A stretch of 5,084 bases of DNA from JBHEPS01 sp046261635 (lineage in GTDB: Bacteria > Acidobacteriota > Thermoanaerobaculia > Gp7-AA8). The position numbers were made by a program, and so were the translations under genes. The stretch is taken from assembly GCA_046261635.1 (NCBI GenBank), contig JBHEOL010000255.1, forward strand, positions 1 to 5,084, written 5' to 3'. Below the pieces are notes generated by a model. That model saw nothing but the letters and a program-made list of their open reading frames with translations. It was not told where the DNA came from and made no database searches. Of this stretch, positions 1 to 5,084 are shown piece after piece (position 1 is the first letter of the stretch; the number at the start of each line of letters is the position of its first letter).

Positions 1-141
1 CGCACGCGGCTGCGGTGGGAGGATGGATCCTCGGATCACCCGCATTCTGCGATCGCGTGCAGCAGTGGATCGAAACTGCTCAGGACCGACCCCGCCTACC
101 GATCTCTTCACGACAGGATCCGGACGTTACTGACGCAGTGA
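1..141 (+). pseudogene. Possible broken C-terminal end of a REP-associated (Y1/IS200-like) transposase
   Basis: Two overlapping plus-strand frames each carry a piece that resembles the C-terminal half of REP-associated tyrosine transposases. The frame starting at base 3 reads GGWILGSPAFCDRVQQWIE (about 21-77), like the 'ILGS-x-x-F-x-x-R' segment in the middle of these proteins. The frame starting at base 1 reads KLLRTDPAYRSLHDRIRTLL (about 73-132) and stops at 139-141; it resembles their last helix ('LRxDPxxRxxxxRI'). In an intact protein roughly a hundred residues would separate the two pieces, so an internal deletion or frameshift is inferred. The catalytic HUH and Tyr motifs would lie upstream of the window and cannot be checked. 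The resemblance comes from memory of the family and is short, so the region could be non-coding. Repeat copy A begins 39 bases after the stop. Confidence 0.3.
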
Positions 142-180
142 AACCGGGAAAGTGTCCGGTTCGGGAGGTACGGCGCCGTG

Positions 181-225
181 AAAAGTTGCTTTTCCGGCCC
201 TGACACCTACTTCTCCTGACTCCTC
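181..225. repeat. Dispersed intergenic repeat, copy A
   Basis: This 45-base stretch aligns with 2261-2304 at 36 of 45 columns (eight substitutions and one single-base gap). The shared core has the pattern AGTTGsTTTTCCGG, then pyrimidine-rich sequence ending in TCCTC. Its left end contains a perfect 6-bp hairpin with a 3-base loop, GAAAAG-TTG-CTTTTC at 180-194. Its right end runs two bases into the stop codon (224-226) of the minus-strand transporter gene. No coding function is seen. The size, gene-flanking position and hairpin potential resemble REP-type repeats, but membership of any named family is inference. Confidence 0.6.
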
Positions 226-237
226 AGTCCGGAGAAG
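210..237. terminator. Hairpin straddling the transporter stop codon, possible terminator
   Basis: CTTCTCC (210-216) pairs perfectly with GGAGAAG (231-237). After one mismatch, GACT (218-221) pairs with AGTC (226-229) around a four-base loop, giving 11 base pairs in all. The stop codon of the minus-strand transporter (224-226) lies at its apex. No T-run follows on the minus strand, so it is not a classical intrinsic terminator. It may stabilise the 3' end of the mRNA or simply be part of the repeat. Confidence 0.35.
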
Positions 238-1828
238 AGTCGCTTTCCGGATCCTTGTAGACCTCGGACCCATGGTCAGCCCCGCTCGGATAGGCGAGGT
301 GATGTGCCGCTCGCCAGGAGTGGTAGACGATACGCTCGATCCATCGCATCCCATCGAGCCTTTGGCTCGCGGCGAGGGGCGAGATCTCTCCGAGGGCGGT
401 CTTCTCCAATGTCATGCGCCGATGATCGAGCCGCATCCGTTCGATCTCCGCGGATGCGCGAGCGATTTCTGCGACCCGCTCTCCATCGGCCTGAAGGAGT
501 GCGGGATCGAAGTCGATGACCGCCTCCATGATCTCGCGCGCATCCTCGAGGGAACCCTCGCGGCGCACGACTCCCGCCGCGGACTCCTCGAGCCCCGCTT
601 CGATCAGCCGCTCGAGGTGATCGACGGCGTGCAGTACGGCGAGATGGCGTCCGTGTTCGGAGGGGGCAGCGGGTGAGGATCGCACCTGCGAGAGAAAGCG
701 CCTGGTCTCTTCCAGCGCCTCTTTCGCTTCCTCGAGGGCGGACCGGACGCGCGGGCCCCCCGGCTCGGTGGTCAGCCGTCCGAGTGCATTCGCGACGACA
801 GCCGCGATCTCCTCTACGGTCCTGCGCGCGGTTTCGACCGCGACTGGTCCCACGTTCGCTACCGACGGATCGAGGTGTCGCGTCAGGCTCGTTTCCCGCT
901 CCGGCACGAGGCGTGTGACCAGAGACGCGAACCGGCCGATCACCGGGAGCAGAATCACGACACCAGCGAGATTGAATATCGTGTGGAACCCCGCGAGGGT
1001 GGTCGCGGAGTCCTCCGCTCCGGTTGCCATCACGACCCGCAGCAGGAAAGGGAGAAGGGCGAACGCTACGATTGCGGTGATGAGGTTGAACAGGACGTGC
1101 GCGAGCGCGGTTCTGCGAGCCGGGATGGACGCACCGATCGAAGCCAGCCCGGCAGTGACAGTGGTTCCCACGTTCTGACCGATGACGAGCGCTGCTGCCG
1201 GAAACAGGCCGATCGCGCCGCTGTGAACCGCGGTCAATGTCGTTGCCAGAGCGGCGCTGGAAGACTGGGTGACGATCGTCATCACCGCACCGACGGCCAC
1301 CAGAGCGAGCCGGGCGAAAATCGTCTCGCCCGTGATGCCCGCGAGGTCGATTCTTCCCGCCAGTCCCTCCATCCCCTGCTGAAGGATGTCGATGCCGACG
1401 AAGATGAGGCCGAATCCGGCGATCGCGAGACCGATGGCGGCCGCGCGGCCTTTCCCCACCAGACGCATCAGAGCGCCCACACCGACCAGGGGAAGTGCGA
1501 TCGCGGTGACGTCGAGCTTGAGGCCGATGAGCGAAACGATCCAGCCGGTGCTCGTGGTACCGAGATTGGCTCCGAAGATGACGCCGACGGCCTGAGTGAA
1601 GGTGAGCAGTCCAGCGCTCACGAAGCCGATCGTCGCGAGAGTCGTCGCGCTGGACGACTGAACCAGGGCCGTCATCGCTGCACCGGAAAGGACTGCCTTG
1701 AAGGGGCCTCCCGTGAACCGGGTCAGGATTCCCCGAAGCGCTTCGCCAGCCGCACTACGCAGACCGTCGGTCATCAGAACCATTCCGAGCAGGAAGATCC
1801 CGATGCCTCCCAGTGTCGTCCAGATCAT
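224..1828 (-). CDS. Na+/phosphate cotransporter family protein with C-terminal PhoU-like domain
   Basis: A 534-residue inner-membrane protein of the Na/Pi-cotransporter II family (NptA/YjbB type, COG1283), expected to move phosphate or a related anion with sodium. The two inverted family repeats are clear. Repeat 1 has QSSSATT (57-63) and GANLGTT (86-92); repeat 2 has TQSSSAA (187-193) and GQNVGTT (217-223). The QSSS pairs are the known substrate-site signature. Hydrophobic helices fill residues 1-305, including AHVLFN (243-248) and FHTIFN (281-286). From about 325 to 510 the chain is helical and charged, as in the fused PhoU-like regulatory domain. Length is normal for this two-domain form. 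The ATG at 1828 is chosen because MIWTTLGGIGIFLLGMVLM is the usual N-terminus. There is no strong Shine-Dalgarno; the nearest candidate, CTGAGG, lies about 20 bases upstream. No pst, phoU or phoB gene is adjacent, so a role in phosphate homeostasis rather than another anion is inferred from the family only. Confidence 0.93.
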   Translation of the reverse strand: MIWTTLGGIGIFLLGMVLMTDGLRSAAGEALRGILTRFTGGPFKAVLSGAAMTALVQSSSATTLATIGFVSAGLLTFTQAVGVIFGANLGTTSTGWIVSLIGLKLDVTAIALPLVGVGALMRLVGKGRAAAIGLAIAGFGLIFVGIDILQQGMEGLAGRIDLAGITGETIFARLALVAVGAVMTIVTQSSSAALATTLTAVHSGAIGLFPAAALVIGQNVGTTVTAGLASIGASIPARRTALAHVLFNLITAIVAFALLPFLLRVVMATGAEDSATTLAGFHTIFNLAGVVILLPVIGRFASLVTRLVPERETSLTRHLDPSVANVGPVAVETARRTVEEIAAVVANALGRLTTEPGGPRVRSALEEAKEALEETRRFLSQVRSSPAAPSEHGRHLAVLHAVDHLERLIEAGLEESAAGVVRREGSLEDAREIMEAVIDFDPALLQADGERVAEIARASAEIERMRLDHRRMTLEKTALGEISPLAASQRLDGMRWIERIVYHSWRAAHHLAYPSGADHGSEVYKDPESDSSPD

Positions 1829-1838
1829 GTCGCGGGCA

Positions 1839-1844
1839 ATTGTA
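1839..1844 (-). promoter_or_regulatory. Possible -10 box for the transporter gene (leaderless transcript)
   Basis: The minus strand reads TACAAT, a five-of-six match to TATAAT, ending ten bases before the ATG at 1828. Transcription from it would begin about three bases before the start codon, giving a nearly leaderless mRNA, which fits the lack of a well-placed Shine-Dalgarno. No convincing -35 hexamer is found 16-18 bases upstream. The call rests on one hexamer in GC-rich DNA. Confidence 0.3.
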
Positions 1845-1910
1845 GAGCCTCAGCAGTCAGCGCGAGAGAGTCCTTCGCCTACTTCGAACATTCGGGGTCC
1901 TGAATCCGCC

Positions 1911-1940
1911 TTGGTTATTGCCCTGCAGTGCGGATACAAC
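1911..1940 (+). promoter_or_regulatory. Likely sigma70-type promoter for the DUF5808-like gene
   Basis: TTGGTT (1911-1916) and TACAAC (1935-1940) are spaced by 18 bases; each matches its consensus (TTGACA, TATAAT) in four positions. The site lies in the more AT-rich part of the 180-base divergent region, about 70 bases before the ATG at 2009. Transcription would start near 1947 and leave a leader of about 60 bases. Confidence 0.4.
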
Positions 1941-2008
1941 TCGCACATCACCGAGGTACATCCAGGACCCCGAACACCGCTACTATCATCGGACGAAGAG
2001 GAGCTCGC

Positions 2009-2200
2009 ATGAACCAGACCGAGATCAACGAGAGGGAGTGGGCCAACGCGGACAACTGGAGCGGCGGCTTCTTCGGCGTCTATTTCAGCAAACGGGACAC
2101 CCGCGTCCAGGTCCCGAAGTCGACCCCGACCCTCGGCTGGACTCTGAACCTGGGACAGTCGGCGGGCGCGTTGGCCATCGCGTCCCTCGCAAGATGTTAG
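2009..2200 (+). CDS. Small DUF5808-like protein
   Basis: A 63-residue protein of unknown function. The ATG at 2009 has an excellent ribosome-binding site, AGGAG at 1999-2003 with five-base spacing, the strongest in the window. Residues 11-50 (W-A-N-A-D-N-W-S-G-G, then Y-F-S-K-R-D-T-R-V-x-V-P-K, then G-W-T-L-N-L-G) match the DUF5808 pattern as remembered: 'W-x-G-G-x-Y-F-x-x-x-D-P-R-x-x-V-P-K' followed by 'G-W-T-x-N'. Relatives often continue into a hydrophobic C-terminal helix. Here only GALAIASLA remains before the stop, and the next frame continues hydrophobically (LALAIL) to a stop at 2215-2217. A recent single-base frameshift that shortened the tail is therefore possible. It is transcribed away from the transporter, probably from the promoter at 1911-1940, and the flavocytochrome gene starts 142 bases downstream. 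Confidence 0.75.
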   Translation: MNQTEINEREWANADNWSGGFFGVYFSKRDTRVQVPKSTPTLGWTLNLGQSAGALAIASLARC

Positions 2201-2259
2201 CGCTCGCGATTCTGTGACAGCGCCGGCCGGGTGGGCGGATCGGCATTCCTCGGAACCAC

Positions 2260-2315
2260 GAGAAGTTGGTTTTCCGGACCCGACCCCACTTTTCCTGCTT
2301 CCTCCCAACTTTTCC
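2260..2315. repeat. Dispersed intergenic repeat, copy B, with flanking inverted repeat
   Basis: Bases 2261-2304 align with copy A at 181-225 (36 of 45 columns identical). This copy also has outer arms: GAGAAGTTGG (2260-2269) pairs with CCAACTTTTC (2305-2314). That gives nine Watson-Crick pairs plus one G-T over ten positions, enclosing a 35-base loop. It lies between the DUF5808-like gene and the flavocytochrome gene, in the same orientation as copy A. If transcribed it would form a stem-loop about 30 bases before the flavocytochrome start. The neighbouring DNA differs from that around copy A, which supports a separate insertion. Confidence 0.6.
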
Positions 2316-2342
2316 AGCACGGGTTGTGCAGAACCAGCCGCC

Positions 2343-3659
2343 GTGAACCGGACAATCTCGGGAGTCTTCTGGGTCGGGCTGTACCTGCTGGTGGTTCTCG
2401 CTCCGATCTTTCTGATGATGGTGCCACCGGTGCCGTCGGGGCGCACTTTCTGGCTCGAGTTCTCGATCGCCCTCGGGTTCGTGGGGCTGACTCAGATCGC
2501 GGTGCAGTTCGTTCTGATCGCGCGGTTCCGGTCCGTGACCGCTCCCTACGGGATCGACGTGATTCTCCAGTATCACCGGCACATCGCGCTGATGGCGGTC
2601 GTGGCGATCCTCGCTCATCCGACCATCATCGTCATCGACAATCCTTCACGGCTCGAGCTGCTCAATCCGGTCGGAGGCAACTGGGCGAGCCGGGCCGGGA
2701 TGGCGAGCATCGCGTGTCTGGTCGGCATCGTCGTGACGTCGGTGTTTCGCGAACGCCTGCGTCTCGACTACGAGCGCTGGCGGATGATTCACCTGCTTCT
2801 CGGCGTGGCGGCCATCGTCTTCGCGCAGGTTCACGTCTCGCTGGCGGGCCTGTACACGAACACCCTCTGGAAGCACGCCATCTGGATCGTCAGCGCCGCG
2901 GCGATGGTGGGGCTCGTGCTCTACCTCCGGCTGATCAAGCCGGCATGGCAACGGAACTACCGGTGGGAAGTGAGCGAAATTCGCGCCTTGCCGGGAGAGA
3001 CGTTTTCTCTCTCGCTCAAACCGGTCGGGCACGAGGGGTTGCGGTTTCTTCCCGGGCAATTCGCCTGGATCAAGCTCGCCAACAGTCCGTACACGCTCGA
3101 AGAGCACCCGTTCAGCTTCTCGTCGAGCGCGGAACGAACCGACCATCTCGAGTTCGGCATCAAGGCGCTCGGCGATTTCACCGGCCGGCTGGACGACATT
3201 CCGGCCGGAACACGCGCCTACCTCGACGGACCTCACGGTGCGTTCAGCATCGACCGATACCCGGCCGTCGGCTACGTCTTCATCTCCGGTGGAGTGGGAA
3301 TCACGCCGATCCTCTCGTTCCTCAACACGATGGCCGATCGTCGCGATCCGCGACCGGTTCTGTTGATTCACGCCGACAAGCGCCTCGACGAAATCGCCTA
3401 CCGGGAGGAGATCGTTGCACTCCAAGAACGGCTCACTCTCGACGTCATCTACGTCCTCGAAGATCCGCCGGAAGGATGGGACGGCGAGTCGGGATTCGTG
3501 ACGGCTGAGTTGCTCGAGCGGACTGTTCCTGAGGACGCGTTCACGCGGATGTTCTTTCTTTGCGGACCCCCGCCGATGACGGAAGCGGTGTTCTCGGCGC
3601 TGGTCGAGAAGGGCGTCGACCGGAAACACGTACAGATGGAGGTCTTCAAGCTTGCCTGA
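2343..3659 (+). CDS. Ferric-reductase-like flavocytochrome b with FAD/NAD(P)H-binding FNR module
   Basis: A 438-residue membrane oxidoreductase, expected to pass electrons from cytosolic NAD(P)H through FAD and two b haems across the membrane. About six helices are visible (roughly 8-27, 39-60, 80-99, 119-134, 148-166, 176-196). Two histidine pairs spaced as H-x13-H, H78/H92 and H150/H164, fit the bis-His haem sites of the ferric reductase/NOX fold. The soluble half starts near 205: HPFSFSS (255-261) is the FAD-binding motif, GPHGAF (296-301) leads into the nucleotide fold, GGVGITP (316-322) binds the dinucleotide, LCGPPPM (406-412) is the conserved Cys-Gly-Pro element, and the chain ends in the usual VQMEVF. 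The GTG at 2343 is chosen because it directly precedes helix 1. A longer frame from 2214 would translate repeat copy B into a non-conserved tail, and the ATG at 2415 would lose helix 1. No good Shine-Dalgarno precedes the GTG. It probably forms an operon with the cytochrome c gene 24 bases downstream. The true acceptor (iron, cytochrome c or other) is not shown. Confidence 0.88.
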   Translation: MNRTISGVFWVGLYLLVVLAPIFLMMVPPVPSGRTFWLEFSIALGFVGLTQIAVQFVLIARFRSVTAPYGIDVILQYHRHIALMAVVAILAHPTIIVIDNPSRLELLNPVGGNWASRAGMASIACLVGIVVTSVFRERLRLDYERWRMIHLLLGVAAIVFAQVHVSLAGLYTNTLWKHAIWIVSAAAMVGLVLYLRLIKPAWQRNYRWEVSEIRALPGETFSLSLKPVGHEGLRFLPGQFAWIKLANSPYTLEEHPFSFSSSAERTDHLEFGIKALGDFTGRLDDIPAGTRAYLDGPHGAFSIDRYPAVGYVFISGGVGITPILSFLNTMADRRDPRPVLLIHADKRLDEIAYREEIVALQERLTLDVIYVLEDPPEGWDGESGFVTAELLERTVPEDAFTRMFFLCGPPPMTEAVFSALVEKGVDRKHVQMEVFKLA

Positions 3660-3683
3660 ACCCTCGGAGCACGGAGCCGGAAC

Positions 3684-4235
3684 ATGAGACATCTGATCGC
3701 GAACATCGCCACCTACACCATCGCCGCTCTTCTGCTGTGCGGGGCGGGAGTGTTCGCGCTGGTCCGCTCCTCCCAGCTCACGATCACCGATGAGTCGACC
3801 CTTCTGGGGCGCCACCTGCCGGCTCCCGAGCGCGACCGCGAATGGCGCGAGCTGGGTGCGCTCTCCTACCAGAGAAACTGCGCGAACTGTCATGGAGACG
3901 CGGGAGAGGGGTGGGATCAGTATCCTGCGCTCGCGCACGCGGCCGCGATCTTCCACGCGCCGGGAGGGCGCGAGTACCTCATCGACGTCCATCTGCACGG
4001 TCTCGCCAGTCCGCGCTGGCGGGCGCCCATGCCACCGATGCGGCACATGGTCGACGTCGAGCTCGCTGCGTGCGTGAATCACGTGCTCACCAGCTTTGGA
4101 AACGAAACGGAACTGGAGCCCGGCGCGAAGCTTTTCACTCCGGAGGAGATCGCCGGCCGCCGGGGGATGCAGCGCTCTCCCTCGTCCGTGAATCAAGGCC
4201 GTCCGGTCATGGTGCACATACGAACCAGTCCGTAG
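3684..4235 (+). CDS. Membrane-anchored single-haem cytochrome c
   Basis: A 183-residue cytochrome. Residues 4-26 form one hydrophobic helix with a short positively charged start, read as an uncleaved signal-anchor that holds the protein on the outer face of the cytoplasmic membrane. CANCH (66-70), in the context NCANCHGDAGEGW, is the single covalent haem c site. The segment RAPMPPMRHMVD (113-124), followed by E-L-A-A-C-V-N-H-V (126-134), has the Met-ligand loop and final helix typical of cbb3-type/class I cytochrome c domains; M116, M119 or M122 would be the distal ligand. Residues 140-183 form a polar tail with no recognised motif. The ATG has GGAG at 3673-3676, seven bases upstream. The 24-base gap after the flavocytochrome stop suggests co-transcription and a shared electron-transfer path. 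A partner role is inferred from position; the cytochrome could also serve another oxidase or dehydrogenase. Confidence 0.88.
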   Translation: MRHLIANIATYTIAALLLCGAGVFALVRSSQLTITDESTLLGRHLPAPERDREWRELGALSYQRNCANCHGDAGEGWDQYPALAHAAAIFHAPGGREYLIDVHLHGLASPRWRAPMPPMRHMVDVELAACVNHVLTSFGNETELEPGAKLFTPEEIAGRRGMQRSPSSVNQGRPVMVHIRTSP

Positions 4236-4534
4236 GATGCGGAAGGTCTTTCTTGGTTCATCGAAGTCTTTGGTTTAGGCGTGACGCTGGAAACAGTAAG
4301 GTCACATTCATCGGACGATCGGCAGGCAACCACTACCATGTGCGCGTCATGCCCTTCAGAATCCCTTTCTTCGATTTCTCTCGCCGGGTTCGATGAGACG
4401 AGCCGCATGCTGTTCCCTCCGCCCCGATCTCGCCGATCCGGACTTCCGCCGGTTGTCGTCGTTTGCTCCCTGGGTCTCGGCGACTCGAGCGTCACTTCAC
4501 TTTCTGCCTCACTTCACTCTCTATTGTTGGCATC
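4236..4534. other. Intergenic region of about 300 bases with no recognised gene
   Basis: No frame here shows a family motif or a good ribosome-binding site, although the frames stay open by chance because of base composition. The first 100 bases are less GC-rich than the flanking genes and have no clear terminator for the cytochrome operon. Near the right end an imperfect 17-base tandem duplication is visible: TCACTTCACT occurs at 4492-4501 and again at 4509-4518. No tRNA-like cloverleaf, repeat copy or convincing promoter was found. Confidence 0.5.
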
Positions 4535-4924
4535 ATGCGGTTCGTCGTCGCGCTGCTCCTAGTCCTCGTCGCAATGAACGTCGCCATTCTCGTCTACGCG
4601 CGGACGGTCAACCGGACCGCCGAGATCGCGGTGCGGACGGCGCTCGGGGCGACGCGGCGGCGCATCGTCACGCAGCTCTTCGACGTCGACGTGCTCGCGG
4701 GAAGAAGCTTCGGCGCGGCGGACACGCCGGCGCCGGACCAGCCGCCGGGGTCCGTGATCGTGAACCGGAGCTTCGTCACCGAGCTGATGAGCGGCGGCTC
4801 CGCCGTCGGACGTCGCGTCCGCTTCGCGAGCGCCGGCGACGAGTCACAGCCGTGGTTCGAGATTGCCGGCCTGGTCGACGATTTCCCGGGCCGCTTCCGC
4901 GCGGCTCCGCGAAGCCGCGGTTGA
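4535..4924 (+). pseudogene. Remnant of an ADOP-type MacB/FtsX-like ABC permease with internal deletion
   Basis: The 129-residue frame joins two non-adjacent parts of an acidobacterial duplicated orphan permease, a family whose proteins are usually about 800 residues. Residues 1-49 hold a hydrophobic helix followed by ARTVNRTAEIAVRTALGA and TRRRIVTQLF, the start of the first FtsX-like transmembrane domain. Residues 50-118 (DVDVLAGRSFGAAD, then VIVNRSFVTE, then AVGRRVRF, then AGLVDDFP) match the periplasmic MacB-type domain of the second half. The sequence normally between them, the rest of the first FtsX domain, is absent. The join falls near base 4682 at a Phe codon (QLF-DVD), and reading stays in frame across it. 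After DDFP (about 4888) the family match ends and a stop follows 11 codons later. The N-terminal MacB domain and the C-terminal FtsX domain are also missing. No ATPase gene is next to it. The ATG at 4535 merely opens the remnant; a functional product is unlikely. Confidence 0.75.
4900..4919. terminator. GC-rich hairpin between the permease remnant and the dehydrogenase, possible terminator
   Basis: CGCGGCT (4900-4906) pairs perfectly with AGCCGCG (4913-4919) around a six-base loop. On the minus strand the hairpin begins 18 bases after the dehydrogenase stop codon, a natural terminator position. No T-run follows on either strand, so termination is unproven. Confidence 0.3.
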
Positions 4925-4937
4925 GGCCACACGTCTT

Positions 4938-5084
4938 TCACCCGAGCATATCGACGGCGACCGCCTCGGCCACCCGGATGCCGTCGATCGCCGAGGAGAG
5001 AATGCCTCCCGCGAAGCCGGCGCCCTCTCCGGCCGGGAAGAGACCGGGAGTGCTCACGCTCTGGAGCGACTCCTCGTGACGGGG
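4938..5084 (-). CDS. FAD-dependent dehydrogenase (COG2509-like), C-terminal 48 codons only
   Basis: The minus strand is open from the window edge (5084) to a TGA at 4940-4938 and encodes 48 residues. The motif GLFPAGEGAGFAGGILSSAI, then DGIRVAEAV, is the highly conserved C-terminal FAD-contacting segment of uncharacterised FAD-dependent dehydrogenases (COG2509, NAD(P)/FAD-dependent oxidoreductases). In that family 'GLYPxGEGAGYAGGI' closes over the flavin, and the following helix packs against the Rossmann fold. The rest of the protein, normally around 500 residues in total, lies beyond the window, so its N-terminal GxGxxG motif cannot be checked. The substrate is unknown for the family. It is convergent with the permease remnant, and its stop codon lies 14 bases from the remnant's stop. 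Confidence 0.78.
   Translation of the reverse strand, partial: PRHEESLQSVSTPGLFPAGEGAGFAGGILSSAIDGIRVAEAVAVDMLG

Noticed and set aside
875..1903. 342-codon open frame on the plus strand opposite the transporter gene
   Set aside because: It is antisense to a gene with unmistakable family motifs. Its product is highly charged and low in complexity (rich in R, D, E, G, S), as expected for a GC-rich shadow frame, and it has no ribosome-binding site.
1850..2618. Minus-strand frames over the divergent region, the DUF5808-like gene and the start of the flavocytochrome gene
   Set aside because: They are antisense to a gene with a strong ribosome-binding site and to the first helices of the flavocytochrome, and partly consist of translated repeat.
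2231..3508. 425-codon second plus-strand frame within the flavocytochrome gene
   Set aside because: It is an Arg/Ser/Gly-rich shadow frame without motifs; the overlapping frame carries all the haem, FAD and NAD(P)H motifs.
2646..4217. 523-codon open frame on the minus strand opposite the flavocytochrome and cytochrome genes
   Set aside because: It spans two well-supported plus-strand genes and the gap between them, and its Arg/Asp/Glu-rich composition matches no protein family. It is a codon-bias artefact.
4281..4305. GTGAC and GTCAC arms 15 bases apart, considered as an operator or terminator
   Set aside because: Five-base arms with a 15-base loop are expected by chance, and there is no T-run or nearby promoter to support a role.
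4193..4495. 100-codon minus-strand frame in the 300-base intergenic region
   Set aside because: No ribosome-binding site, no recognisable motif and low-complexity composition; it also runs into the end of the cytochrome gene.
1..5084. CRISPR array, tRNA, rRNA, riboswitch or integrase attachment site
   Set aside because: No regularly spaced repeats, cloverleaf, rRNA segment, known riboswitch core or integrase gene was seen on either strand.

Overview
This window comes from a GC-rich bacterial chromosome. The best guess for its source is an Acidobacteriota member. That guess rests on the remnant of an ADOP-type (acidobacterial duplicated orphan permease) MacB/FtsX-like gene and on a small DUF5808-like protein; no rRNA or other firm taxonomic marker is present. 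Every name here comes from reading motifs, not from a database search.

Layout, left to right. Positions 1-141 may hold the broken C-terminal end of a REP-associated (Y1/IS200-like) transposase, with matching pieces in two frames. Just after it, at 181-225, is one copy of an intergenic repeat that reaches the stop codon of a Na+/phosphate cotransporter-family gene on the minus strand (224-1828). A 180-base divergent intergenic region follows. It carries a likely promoter for a 63-residue DUF5808-like protein on the plus strand (2009-2200) and a possible leaderless promoter for the transporter. The next gap (2201-2342) holds the second copy of the repeat and leads into a two-gene operon. This operon encodes a six-helix ferric-reductase-like flavocytochrome b with a C-terminal FAD/NAD(P)H module (2343-3659) and a membrane-anchored single-haem cytochrome c (3684-4235). 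After about 300 bases with no recognisable gene comes a collapsed ADOP permease remnant (4535-4924). The window ends in the last 48 codons of a COG2509-like FAD-dependent dehydrogenase on the minus strand (4938-5084).

Function. The one clear functional unit is the flavocytochrome b/cytochrome c pair. It looks like a transmembrane electron-transfer module: NAD(P)H to FAD to two b haems to an extracytoplasmic c haem. Its final acceptor cannot be read from the sequence. The transporter, the DUF5808 protein and the dehydrogenase look like unrelated neighbours.

The least ordinary structure is the pair of about 45-base repeats (36 of 45 aligned columns identical), 2 kb apart, both in gene-flanking DNA and both able to form hairpins. 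One lies beside the possible REP-transposase remnant. This suggests a dispersed REP-like family, but two copies in one window cannot prove it. No complete new system is evident; most of the window is ordinary core-type sequence plus decayed mobile or duplicated material.
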